From: Nocardioides bizhenqiangii | GTDB lineage: Bacteria; Actinomycetota; Actinomycetes; Propionibacteriales; Nocardioidaceae | Direction: 5' to 3' | Assembly (NCBI RefSeq): GCF_034661235.1 | Contig: NZ_CP141059.1 | Location: 682,001 to 746,000 of the forward strand | DNA length: 64,000 bases | In this document: positions 15,059 to 23,362 of the stretch, piece after piece | Layout of the letters: each line of letters begins with the position of its first letter | How positions within the stretch are numbered: position 1 is the first letter of the stretch | Notes under the pieces: model-generated | Seen by the model: only the letters and a program-made list of their open reading frames with translations | Databases searched by the model: none | What the model was told of the DNA's origin: nothing | Position numbers and translations under genes: made by a program

Positions 15059-17028
15059 TTGGATGCGCCGTTCAATCGTGCCTCGATGTCACCGTAGGCT
15101 GCCTCAAAGTCCGCCTGGGCGTCTTGTTGAACCGACGTTAGATCTGACCACTCCGTCATCCGAACGAGTTCCATCTTTTCGTTCCTGCAGATCGTTGCCA
15201 GTTCTAGCAGCAATTTCGACGTGTTGATGTTCGCCGTCATGATCACGTGATCCTCTGCTCCTGCGAACAAGCCGAACATCCGTCCGGCGCGGCCCTCGTA
15301 CGCAATGTCGAGTGAGCCCTCAGGTGTGTCGATGTAGAGCGTGGCGGGCGCCTCCAGGCTCGACAACTTACGTGCGAGTGCCATACGGAGAGCAATGTCG
15401 ACAAAGAATCGCTGGCTTTCGGAGAGTGTGTCTGCCGCGGGCCGCTGGGTTCCCTGCAGCGTCAGGGACAAGCCCAAGTGGTGGCCCCGTCGCTCCAGGT
15501 CGACTTGCAACGGCACCCCCAGGAACTCGAACGCCAATTCTTGGAGCAGGGGAACGAACTCGTTCTCCATCTCAGCAAAGCGCCTGCCGAGGTCCTGGCG
15601 GAGGACATCAAGAGAGGCGATAGCCTGATCGCGGCGTTGAAGTGCCTGCTCCTTCTGTTGCAGGAGGTCCGCGATTTCTCGTCTAAGTCCGGCACGGGCG
15701 TCGTCGACGACGCCGGCATCGCCGCTCCCGCGCAGCAATGCGCGGGTGTTCGCCGCGCGGAAGGTCTCGAGTGTCGTCCGAGCACTTCGGATGCGCGCGT
15801 CCGCCTCGTCCAGAGCGCGGACCTTTCGAGACACATGTTCCCGCAGGGATCGGACATCTTCGCCCGCGTCGACCAGGCGTTGACCGAGTTCGGTCAGCCG
15901 TGTGGCGAGCGCCGCGGCACCTTCAGCTGTCTCCGCGCTCAGGGCGGATGTGCATAACGGGCACCTCGAGGACTGAAGTAGGTCATTCACAGCGTCGCGA
16001 ACGGCTACGTCAGCCGTGCCGCAAATGCCACAGGTTTGCTCCTCGAGGGCCGCAATCACGAGCGGATGCAGCCGTGCGGCAGACGCCAGGGCGACTCGCT
16101 CGCGGAAGGCTTCTTCGTACGCCTGCCTGGCAGCAGCCTCACCGATTCCAGCTTCGTCCAGTCGGGCTTGGGCATCTTGCACAGATGCCACGAGCTCGCC
16201 GTGTTCGGCGCCGGCAGCGTCTAGTTCGGTCAGCATCCGTTGATGCTCGGCTTCTAGGTCCCCATCCTCACTTTGAGATTCACCTCCCAAAGCTGCCTCT
16301 AGGGCGTCGAGGCGCTTGCGAACTCCGGTGGCCTGCCACTGGAGATTTCGGACCTTCGACTCGCTCGAGTCGTAAGCGCGTTGCAGAGCCTCGGCGCGCT
16401 CAGCTGATTCCGCCGAGTAACCGAAAGCGAGGAAGAGTGCTTGCTCGGAGATCCGATCGGACCAAAAGAGCAAATGACGTTGCTCATCGAAGGTCAAAAC
16501 AAACCATTGGAGGAACACCAGTTGAGCGAAAGAGTTGAGGCCGGTAGCTTCGATGATCTCGTTGACATACCTGCCGTGGCGCTCGGCATCGGTCACTTCC
16601 GCTCCAGAGAAGTCGATGGTTTCTCCATTCTCGCGAGTTATCGAAAACGCTCGCAGACCCGTCGGCGAGAACATGCCCCTGGTGAGGTGGAACCGTTGCG
16701 TCCCGACCGCCAGTTCGATCTCTACTTCCGCAATTTCGTGATCATTTGGCGAGATTCGACCGTCGAAGTATTTGGTTGAGTAACCTGAAATATCTTCATA
16801 GAATTTTGAGGCTCCGAGGAAATTTGTCCCCGGCTTGGCCACCGTGCCGGTGACGGCAAAATTGAGCGCGGACAGAAAGGTCGATTTTCCCAGGCCGTTC
16901 GCGCCTGCCAAGCAGAAGACCGACTTCTCAAAAGCGACCTCTATCGTTCGGGCTCGGCTGTAAAGCGAGAAGTTCCGCAACGTCATTCGGGTCGGCACCG
17001 GCAATGTGACCGATCGGTGGTCTGGCAT
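15055..17028 (-). CDS. SMC/Rad50-like ABC ATPase with zinc hook
   Basis: A protein of 657 residues. Walker A is CLAGANGLGKSTFLSALNF near the N terminus. A long coiled coil is interrupted by a Rad50-type zinc hook with two CxxC pairs (EEQTCGICGT ... SSRCPLCTSA). The ABC signature LSESQRFFVDIALRMALA, Walker B ATLYIDTPEGSLD and a TANINTSK switch follow. I chose the ATG at 17028 because AAGGAG precedes it by 5 bases; a frame-open ATG at 17088 lacks a site. It lies 70 bp after the methyltransferase stop and overlaps the next gene. It probably senses DNA ends or foreign DNA and licenses the effector, as LmuB does in Lamassu. Confidence 0.82.
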   Translation of the reverse strand: MPDHRSVTLPVPTRMTLRNFSLYSRARTIEVAFEKSVFCLAGANGLGKSTFLSALNFAVTGTVAKPGTNFLGASKFYEDISGYSTKYFDGRISPNDHEIAEVEIELAVGTQRFHLTRGMFSPTGLRAFSITRENGETIDFSGAEVTDAERHGRYVNEIIEATGLNSFAQLVFLQWFVLTFDEQRHLLFWSDRISEQALFLAFGYSAESAERAEALQRAYDSSESKVRNLQWQATGVRKRLDALEAALGGESQSEDGDLEAEHQRMLTELDAAGAEHGELVASVQDAQARLDEAGIGEAAARQAYEEAFRERVALASAARLHPLVIAALEEQTCGICGTADVAVRDAVNDLLQSSRCPLCTSALSAETAEGAAALATRLTELGQRLVDAGEDVRSLREHVSRKVRALDEADARIRSARTTLETFRAANTRALLRGSGDAGVVDDARAGLRREIADLLQQKEQALQRRDQAIASLDVLRQDLGRRFAEMENEFVPLLQELAFEFLGVPLQVDLERRGHHLGLSLTLQGTQRPAADTLSESQRFFVDIALRMALARKLSSLEAPATLYIDTPEGSLDIAYEGRAGRMFGLFAGAEDHVIMTANINTSKLLLELATICRNEKMELVRMTEWSDLTSVQQDAQADFEAAYGDIEARLNGASN

Positions 17029-17098
17029 TTGCGCTCCTTGTCCGGAAACTTCGGCTACCTCGATTGGCAGTTCGTCGCGAGTGGGCATCAATGAGGGC

Positions 17099-18433
17099 TT
17101 ACTCCGACGCTGGCTTCGACGCAAAAATCGCCGTCTCGCGCAGGAATCGGGAAGCTGACCGACGCCGCGTCGGAACCCGCGCCACCTCAAGTCGGTCCAC
17201 GTTGAGCCCTGCTAGCTCGGAAAGTCGGGCGATAAGGAGATCTGCTGCAATAAGAAGTTGCTGATCGTGGGATCCGTGCAATGAGTTTCCCACAACGCAG
17301 ACCATCTGCCCGCCCTTTCGCAAGCATCGTTCTACTTTTAACAGTGTGGTGAACATGTCGTCGACATAGCCTAAGACCAATTGTCGTCGTGCCGACCTAT
17401 ATCGGTCCGCCGGTATTACCGCCAACAGTGGGCTGACAAGATCTTCGATCTCTCGCCGGTGGGTCGAATCGTGAAATCTGTATTCCTCCTGCCACTTCAG
17501 ACTTCCGTGGCTCCGAAGGGATGTGCGCCGCTGAGCCCGGAACTCGTCGTGACTATTAATGAAGTTCAGGAACCAGGTTTCTAGTTTGTACACTTCGGTG
17601 TAATCAATATTGTTGGGGTACGGCGGCGAAAAAAGGGAGAGATCGCTCGCGGCTTCGTCTGTTGGCGGTACCTCAAAATCACGGACGTCGCCGTGATGGG
17701 ACCGGCCCGTGATTGAAACGGGACGCCGAGGGAGATCCTCATGAACGATCTCGGCGATAGCCTTGAACCAACCGAACGGATCGTTCGTGCGAGGTTCTGT
17801 GACCCGCCTCAAGGCCCGACCGTCTTTTCGCAGGAAGCTCGATGGTTCGATAGTTGCTGCCAGGCAAATCATCAGCAGCCTGCGTTCCACACTTGAGGCC
17901 GGCGACCCCTTGATTGCCTGACGGAGCCGGAGAAGGCCTAACAGGCTGTCCGAATCAAAGTAGCCGGACCTGAAGGTAGCGAGGGCGGGCGCCTCGAGCG
18001 AGTCTGGATCGACGACTTGGCTAGCCTCGACGACAGAAGCCGCGAGCGCGTCGAATTCCGTTGGGGGATGCTGCGCTGCGGCCAACTTGGCCGACGAGAG
18101 TAGGTGCAAGAAGGGGTTGGCCTCGAGCCCCATATACGAGGCCCGCGACAACTGACCGTCGGTGATCATCTGGACCAGAGTTGCAGCGACGGTGCCAGAA
18201 CCAGCAAACGGTTCGAAAACCGTCAACTCCTTTAGGTCCGCGAGCCCTGTATCTTTGAGGACGCGTGGTAACAACTGATACGAAAATGCTTCCTTTAGGT
18301 GGAACCAACGGTGCATCGGCTCGTCGGAGTTTCCAGTCGGAACAACCAAGGCGCCGTAGTCCCCAGTGGAAGCCTCCTCGAAGCACTCTGCGACTTCCTC
18401 GTAGTGCCGCTCGAGACGATCTGCGGCACTCAT
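17099..18433 (-). CDS. DNA methyltransferase (N4-C or N6-A type)
   Basis: A protein of 444 residues. The AdoMet-binding motif FEPFAGSGTVAATLV is at about residues 73-87 and the catalytic motif LFSPPYPNNIDYTEVYK at about 265-281. SPPY is most typical of N4-cytosine enzymes, though N6-adenine cannot be excluded. The FxGxG-before-PPY order points to an alpha/gamma-like arrangement. A C-terminal segment (LRKGGQMVCVVGNSLHG) matches later Rossmann strands. The ATG at 18433 has GGTGGA upstream; GTG at 18442 is an alternative. It is first in the unit with the ABC ATPase, middle protein and nuclease-like gene, so it may mark self DNA for that system. Confidence 0.8.
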   Translation of the reverse strand: MSAADRLERHYEEVAECFEEASTGDYGALVVPTGNSDEPMHRWFHLKEAFSYQLLPRVLKDTGLADLKELTVFEPFAGSGTVAATLVQMITDGQLSRASYMGLEANPFLHLLSSAKLAAAQHPPTEFDALAASVVEASQVVDPDSLEAPALATFRSGYFDSDSLLGLLRLRQAIKGSPASSVERRLLMICLAATIEPSSFLRKDGRALRRVTEPRTNDPFGWFKAIAEIVHEDLPRRPVSITGRSHHGDVRDFEVPPTDEAASDLSLFSPPYPNNIDYTEVYKLETWFLNFINSHDEFRAQRRTSLRSHGSLKWQEEYRFHDSTHRREIEDLVSPLLAVIPADRYRSARRQLVLGYVDDMFTTLLKVERCLRKGGQMVCVVGNSLHGSHDQQLLIAADLLIARLSELAGLNVDRLEVARVPTRRRSASRFLRETAIFASKPASE

Positions 18434-18689
18434 GCGTTCCACCCAGCGAGGCTTGTCACGGTGCGTAGTACGTCGCGATCCATGGCACGCGTCAACGATA
18501 GAGCCAGTGGACGCTGCGGGGGGTGAGCATCGCAGATTTGCGTCGGCACGGGCCCGTGATGAGGGAAGTCGCTGTCATCGCCGGTCCCGGGTAGCCACAG
18601 AGTTGTGATGCCACGGGTGCCTTGCCGCACGCCGGCGATCGGTTGGAGGCCGCTCCATGGTGGGTGGAACGGCGCGCAAGGGCGGCAGA

Positions 18690-21611
18690 TCACTGTGTCC
18701 TCGCACCCCTATTCTCTGTAACGGTGGGATGGAAGTAGTCGTAGAGGGCGACGTCGATCGGATCGTTGAACCGAAGCATCATGCGCACGACATTGAGCGG
18801 GTGACCGTCGGCGTTGGGCATCGTCGTCTCCTCCCCGTCGTGCGACGTTGCCTGACCGAGGTAGTACGAGCCACTACCTTCGGCATCGTCCTTCTTGACA
18901 AAGACGTGGATGGCGACCGCGTTGTTGACGATCGGGACGACCTCGCGGCTCTTGAGCGTGAGGCGGTTGCGCGTGTACCAGAGCATTGTGGTCCGGTCGA
19001 CGAGCCGGTCTCCGTAGGCCGTGCTGACGGCGATGTCGTCCGCTTTGTGCAGCGTTACGAAGACAGGGCACACCCCGGTCTCGACCTCGGTCTTGTAGCC
19101 ATAGAGCGTCGAAGCCCAGTTACGCGGCCAGCCGAGGAGACGGCACACCTCCTTGCGCGAATACTGGAGGCCGGGGGTGAAGACCTTGGTTGGGTGGTAG
19201 CGAGCTTTGACCAGCTCGGCACCGGTCGTCCGGAGGTCATCGACAGCTGCACGGAAGGTGTCATTGCCGCCGTACGAGGCGATGAATGCTTCCGAGAGGG
19301 ATACCGAGCCGTCGCCGCGTCGTGTGACGATCGGATCCTGGTAACGCTTGATGTCAGCTTCGGCGTGACGCTCAAGCGTGAACGTGTCGATCGCGCTGGC
19401 GACGACCCGGTCGTCGTGAGTGAGACCAGCCTCGTTGAGGCGAGCTTGGATGGTGGACGGCTCGACCCGTCCGCCTGCCAGCAGGGTGCCGAGGAGAACG
19501 AGTTCGTGTCCGCGCTTCGCGGGCAACACCTCGTGGGAGAGCAGGCCTAGCGCCCGCGTTTCGGCGGGGGAGAGGCCCGACTCGACCTTCAGGATTGCCT
19601 GCACCAATGCCGGGTAGTGCTCCCGCTTCGTCGCCAAGAGGATCGGGTCGACAGATTCGAATCGGAAGAAGTCACCCAGGGTCGGTACCCCGCCCACTCT
19701 GTCCTGCATCTCCAGCATGGCCGCCTTGATGCGCTGCATCTTGTCTAGCGTCGTTTCGGCTATTGCCTTCAGGACCCGCTGCTGAGAGATCTTGTCGAAC
19801 CGGACACTCGATAGGCCGGGCAGGACGCCCGACTCTTCTGCAGCGATCAGATTCTTCCGTAGCGACTCCTTGTTGAGCGACTCGTCTCCGAAGAGCGCGA
19901 TCGGGATGAGGAAATTGTTCGCGTAGTTGCCGATGAAGTCGATGACGACTAGGTACTCCTTCGCCTCCGCCTTGCGGAGTCCTCGGCCGAGCTGCTGCAC
20001 GAAGACGATCGCGGACTGCGTCTGACGAAGCATGACGACCTGATTGATCGACGGGATATCGACGCCTTCGTTGAAAACGTCGACGGTCAGGATGTAGTCG
20101 AGCTCGCCGTTCTCGAGCCGCGCAACCTCGGCCTCTCGGTGTGGGATCGAGTCGTCGCCAGTGAGCGCGACCGTGCGCAGGGTCTGTCCGCGCAGCGTGC
20201 GCTTGTTGAGCTCGTCCGAGAGTGCCCTCGCCTCGGCCTTCCTGCTACAGAAGATCAGGCCTCGCGGCGGGACCCCGGCCTGGCCGTAGGTCTCGAGGGC
20301 ACCGATGAGGTGCTTGATGCGATCCGGAGCGATGAGGACGGCGAGATCGCTGTCGTCAGTGATCGTCGTCCCGTCGTCGTAGACCACCTCCGCCACGCCG
20401 TAGTAGTGGAACGGACTCAACATGTCTTCCTCAAGCGCGTGATTGAGGCGGATCTCGTACGGCACGTTGTAGTCGAATAGTTCGTAGACGTTGAGACCGT
20501 CGGTGCGCTCGGGTGTTGCGGTCATGCCTAACAGGAAGCCGGGGGTGAAGTGCTCAAGGATTCGCCGATACGTTGTCGCGCTCGCCCGATGCGCCTCATC
20601 GATGATGATGTAGTCGAAGTCGTCCGATGCGAACTCAGCAAGAACCTGAGGCTGCGACAGTGTCTGACTGGTTGCGAACACGAACGGACGGTCGCCCTGC
20701 TTGGCGGCGCCGGTCAGTTTGCCGAAGTCGGAGCTCGGTCGTTCCAGCACCCGTTGGTATTCGCGGATCGTGCGGTCCAGGATCTGTTCGCGATGGACGA
20801 CGAACAGCATGCGAGCGGGACCGCACGCGCGCACGTCGAAGGCCGACAGCATCGTCTTGCCTGTGCCAGTTGCCGAGATGACGATGGCCCGCTTTCCGCC
20901 CTCCGCCCTGACGTCCGCGAGCGCTCTGATCGCGTCTCGCTGCATGCGGTTCGGCAGAATCTCGACCACCGCCGGGTCGGTCGAGCCCGCGGCGTGGGTT
21001 GGCACAACTCGAGGCGGCGGTGCAACGTACTGAGTTGTGTATTCGTCGATCCATCCCTGGGTCAGTGGCACGGAGATCTCAATCTCCCGCGCCACCAAGG
21101 CCGTGATCTGGTCTGCGAGGTCGCTTCCGAGCGCTGCGCTGACCTTCAGATTCCATTCGTGGTTGCGGACTAGCGCCGTCTCAGTGAGGTTCGAGCTGCC
21201 AACCATTGCCGTAACACTGTCGCCGTGCTCGAAGATGTAGCCCTTCGGATGGAAGGCGCTCGAGGAGTGGATGCGTACATCGACGCCGAGGTGCTTGAGG
21301 TTGTGCAACTCGGCGAATGCCTGCGGTGTGTTAAACGCCAAGTAGTCCGAGGTGATGATCGTGCCTTCGCCGGCGAAGTCCACGAGCTCTTGCTTGAGGA
21401 GCGCGATCGCTCTTGTCGAGACGAAGGCAACTGAGAAGGTGAAGCGATCGCACCGCGCGAGCTCCTCGCGCAAGGTCCGCAGGACCGAGGCACCGCTCTG
21501 GTTGAGGACAACTCGAGGGTGCCGATGCCGCGGGGCCGTGATGTCAGCAGCGAGGTAGCCAAACTGGACGTCGCGCGCCAGCGGCTCGTCCCAAGACAGG
21601 TCAACTGTCAT
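18690..21611 (-). CDS. PLD-nuclease / SF2 helicase / DUF3427 protein
   Basis: A protein of 973 residues in three parts. A phospholipase D-like nuclease domain (SSAFHPKGYIFEH with the H-x-K pair, then MVGSSNLTETAL) covers roughly residues 25-215. An SF2 helicase follows with ATGTGKTMLSAFD (Walker A), IIIDEAHRAS (motif II), GMTATPER (III) and QQLGRGLRKA (VI), to about residue 580. A C-terminal DUF3427-like region ends with YYLGQATSHDGEETTMPNAD and VALYDYF. The ATG at 21611 overlaps the NUDIX gene stop. This fusion is frequent in defence islands and is presumed to cut foreign DNA, but the mechanism is not established. It runs toward, and 247 bp ahead of, the methyltransferase gene. Confidence 0.88.
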   Translation of the reverse strand: MTVDLSWDEPLARDVQFGYLAADITAPRHRHPRVVLNQSGASVLRTLREELARCDRFTFSVAFVSTRAIALLKQELVDFAGEGTIITSDYLAFNTPQAFAELHNLKHLGVDVRIHSSSAFHPKGYIFEHGDSVTAMVGSSNLTETALVRNHEWNLKVSAALGSDLADQITALVAREIEISVPLTQGWIDEYTTQYVAPPPRVVPTHAAGSTDPAVVEILPNRMQRDAIRALADVRAEGGKRAIVISATGTGKTMLSAFDVRACGPARMLFVVHREQILDRTIREYQRVLERPSSDFGKLTGAAKQGDRPFVFATSQTLSQPQVLAEFASDDFDYIIIDEAHRASATTYRRILEHFTPGFLLGMTATPERTDGLNVYELFDYNVPYEIRLNHALEEDMLSPFHYYGVAEVVYDDGTTITDDSDLAVLIAPDRIKHLIGALETYGQAGVPPRGLIFCSRKAEARALSDELNKRTLRGQTLRTVALTGDDSIPHREAEVARLENGELDYILTVDVFNEGVDIPSINQVVMLRQTQSAIVFVQQLGRGLRKAEAKEYLVVIDFIGNYANNFLIPIALFGDESLNKESLRKNLIAAEESGVLPGLSSVRFDKISQQRVLKAIAETTLDKMQRIKAAMLEMQDRVGGVPTLGDFFRFESVDPILLATKREHYPALVQAILKVESGLSPAETRALGLLSHEVLPAKRGHELVLLGTLLAGGRVEPSTIQARLNEAGLTHDDRVVASAIDTFTLERHAEADIKRYQDPIVTRRGDGSVSLSEAFIASYGGNDTFRAAVDDLRTTGAELVKARYHPTKVFTPGLQYSRKEVCRLLGWPRNWASTLYGYKTEVETGVCPVFVTLHKADDIAVSTAYGDRLVDRTTMLWYTRNRLTLKSREVVPIVNNAVAIHVFVKKDDAEGSGSYYLGQATSHDGEETTMPNADGHPLNVVRMMLRFNDPIDVALYDYFHPTVTENRGARTQ

Positions 21612-22003
21612 GCGCCGAGATCGATCCGGAGTTGGTCGACTGCGGGGACATCCGCGGGTGCCCAAGGGAGCTCGGCCATCTCGGATGGGGTGCACCACCT
21701 CACGTCTGCGTGCTCGGTGAGCTGCGGTTCACCCTCAACGAGTTCGCAATAAAACGTCGTCAGAGTGACGATCGCAAAGTCGTACTCGTGCGTCGTTGTC
21801 GCGACCTCAGCGCCCACCTCGACCCGACACAAAAGCTCTTCGACGATCTCCCGTTCGAGTGCCGACCGCGGAGTCTCGTCCAACTCGATCTTCCCCCCCG
21901 GAAACTCCCACAGCCCGTCCAGAGCTCCCGCTCCCCGCTGGGCGCAAAGGACTCGCCCCCCGCGCACCACGACCGCTCCGACAACGTTGATGTGCTTTTT
22001 CAC
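21608..22003 (-). CDS. NUDIX hydrolase (MutT-like)
   Basis: A protein of 131 residues. The Nudix box GGKIELDETPRSALEREIVEE fits G-x5-E-x7-REUxEExGU apart from the final G. A beta-strand start (INVVGAVVVRGGRVLCAQRG) precedes it and WEFPGG flanks it. It probably hydrolyses a nucleoside triphosphate or other nucleoside diphosphate derivative. It starts at GTG 22003 behind an AAGGGTGA site. Its stop overlaps the start of the PLD-helicase gene (ATGA), which implies a functional pairing, as with other helicase-NUDIX couples in mobile islands; it could remove a signal or damaged nucleotide. Confidence 0.85.
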   Translation of the reverse strand: MKKHINVVGAVVVRGGRVLCAQRGAGALDGLWEFPGGKIELDETPRSALEREIVEELLCRVEVGAEVATTTHEYDFAIVTLTTFYCELVEGEPQLTEHADVRWCTPSEMAELPWAPADVPAVDQLRIDLGA

Positions 22004-22079
22004 CCGTCACCCTTCGCTCTCGACGGGGCGAGCCTAGTTCGGGGTCCGACTCAACTGAGGGGATTGACGCCCGCGTTCC

Positions 22080-22502
22080 TCAGCGGTTCCGGCCAAGGCC
22101 GGGGGCTCCGCCAGATATCGTTCGGATTGAGACGCGATCCTGAGGAGTGCACACGTCGCACAAGGACCGCCGCTCTTCGGCCCAGACGTACTGCTTGCAG
22201 AGTCGGCATCGAAGCGTCAGCCGCGGCGACCTTCGGCTCACCTCGGTCGTGACCTCCGCGGGAGGCGGGGCGGGCTGGGACCGTGCGTCAGACTCCTGCC
22301 ACTTCGGAGGTTCGCCGACCTCGGCGATCAACGCCTTTAGCTTCTGCTCGCGTTCGTCTATTGCTAGCTCGTACTCGTATCGAAACTCATAGGGCAGGCG
22401 ATCGATCTCTGCGCGGAGGCTTGGCAGCATTTCGCGCACATGCCAGACCTTTCTCTTGCGCAGCCACGAATCGACGACCGGGAGCTGCGTGTCGAGTCGC
22501 AT
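22080..22502 (-). CDS. Hypothetical protein with C-terminal zinc ribbon
   Basis: A protein of 140 residues with a charged helical N-terminal part (LRAEIDRLPYEFRYEYEL...) and a Pro/Ala linker. A C-terminal ribbon has two cysteine pairs (LRCRLCKQYVWAEERRSLCDVC). I chose the ATG at 22502, preceded by GAAGGA, over GTG at 22523. It lies 76 bp upstream of the NUDIX gene in the same direction, so it may be the first gene of that module. No family recognised. Confidence 0.6.
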   Translation of the reverse strand: MRLDTQLPVVDSWLRKRKVWHVREMLPSLRAEIDRLPYEFRYEYELAIDEREQKLKALIAEVGEPPKWQESDARSQPAPPPAEVTTEVSRRSPRLTLRCRLCKQYVWAEERRSLCDVCTPQDRVSIRTISGGAPGLGRNR

Positions 22503-22668
22503 CTGGGGGTCCTTCGGCGGCACCGGACCAAGGTGTCAAATCTGGGCGGCGCATGAGACCGAACGAATGGATTTCTCTGGGCGGCAGATGGGTTGTCGTC
22601 GGCGAAGGCCGATAGCGAGTCGGGCGGGTGAGCGCGATCGTTGGATCGCTCGCGGGCCGTCCAACTAC

Positions 22669-23330
22669 TCAGCTCTTCACGCACATGAGCGTGGTGAGGC
22701 GGGCGACGACCTCCACGAGGTCGGTCTGGGCCTCGATGAGGGACTCGAGGTCCTTGTAGGCGCCGGGGATCTCGTCGATCGCGCCGGCGTCCTTGCGGCA
22801 CTCCACGCCCACGGTCTGGGCGGCCAGGTCGTCGAGGGTGAAGGTCCGCTTGGCCCTCGACCGCGACATCCGGCGGCCGGCGCCGTGGGAGGCGGAGCAG
22901 TACGACGCCTCGTTGCCGAGACCACGTACGACGTACGGGCCGGTGCCCATCGAGCCCGGGATCTGGCCGAACTGGCCCGCGCCGGCACGGATCGCGCGCC
23001 GTGGGGACACGATCAGCGCGACGCCATAGGAACGGAACCGGGTCTCGATACGCCCTCGCCTGGCGGCTCGGGTTACTCGACCAGCGGCGGTGACCGCGCT
23101 CCGCGAACGCCCGAACGACCACCTCGCAGAACAGCGCCATGACGGCGCGGTTTGCGGGCGGCGTATTCCTGCGCCCCGTAGAGGTCGCTGAGGTAGGCGT
23201 CCATCTCCGCCGTACCGGCCAGGAACACCGCGAGGTCACGGTCGGGCAGGCCCCAGGTTGGCTCCGCCAGGCCCGTCGGCGACGACTTTCGCAATTTGGC
23301 CTCCTCCGGCACGAGAGGAGGAGCAACCTC
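22669..23330 (-). pseudogene. rtcB remnant (RNA ligase), interrupted
   Basis: The C-terminal part of RtcB is clear (GSMGTGPYVVRGLGN, YCSASHGAGRRMSRSRAKRT, GVECRKDAGAIDEIPGAYK, LMCVKS). Farther upstream an internal piece (GLPDRDLAVFLAGTAEMDAYL, SDLYGAQEYAAR) continues in another frame as NRAVMALFCEVVVRAF. A dispersed palindromic repeat lies between them, and the central catalytic region and the whole N terminus are missing. The gene is therefore dead: a frameshift, an inserted repeat and at least one deletion. Cells normally use RtcB to seal 2',3'-cyclic phosphate RNA ends. Confidence 0.85.
23041..23082. repeat. Dispersed palindromic element in rtcB remnant, copy 5
   Basis: The plus strand begins GGTCTCGATACGCCCTCGCC and ends GGGTTACTCGACC. 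It sits at the breakpoint between two rtcB fragments, so its arrival or recombination with another copy may have caused the deletion. Confidence 0.85.
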
Positions 23331-23362
23331 TACTAAGCCCAGTTAGAGGCGCGGAGGCCCCG

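Noticed and set aside
15478..16538. Plus-strand frames of 159 and 266 residues opposite the ABC ATPase
   Set aside because: Antisense shadows of the coiled-coil and zinc-hook coding region.
18443..18689. Retron or other non-coding RNA between the methyltransferase and helicase genes
   Set aside because: No reverse transcriptase and no convincing long stem in these 247 bases.
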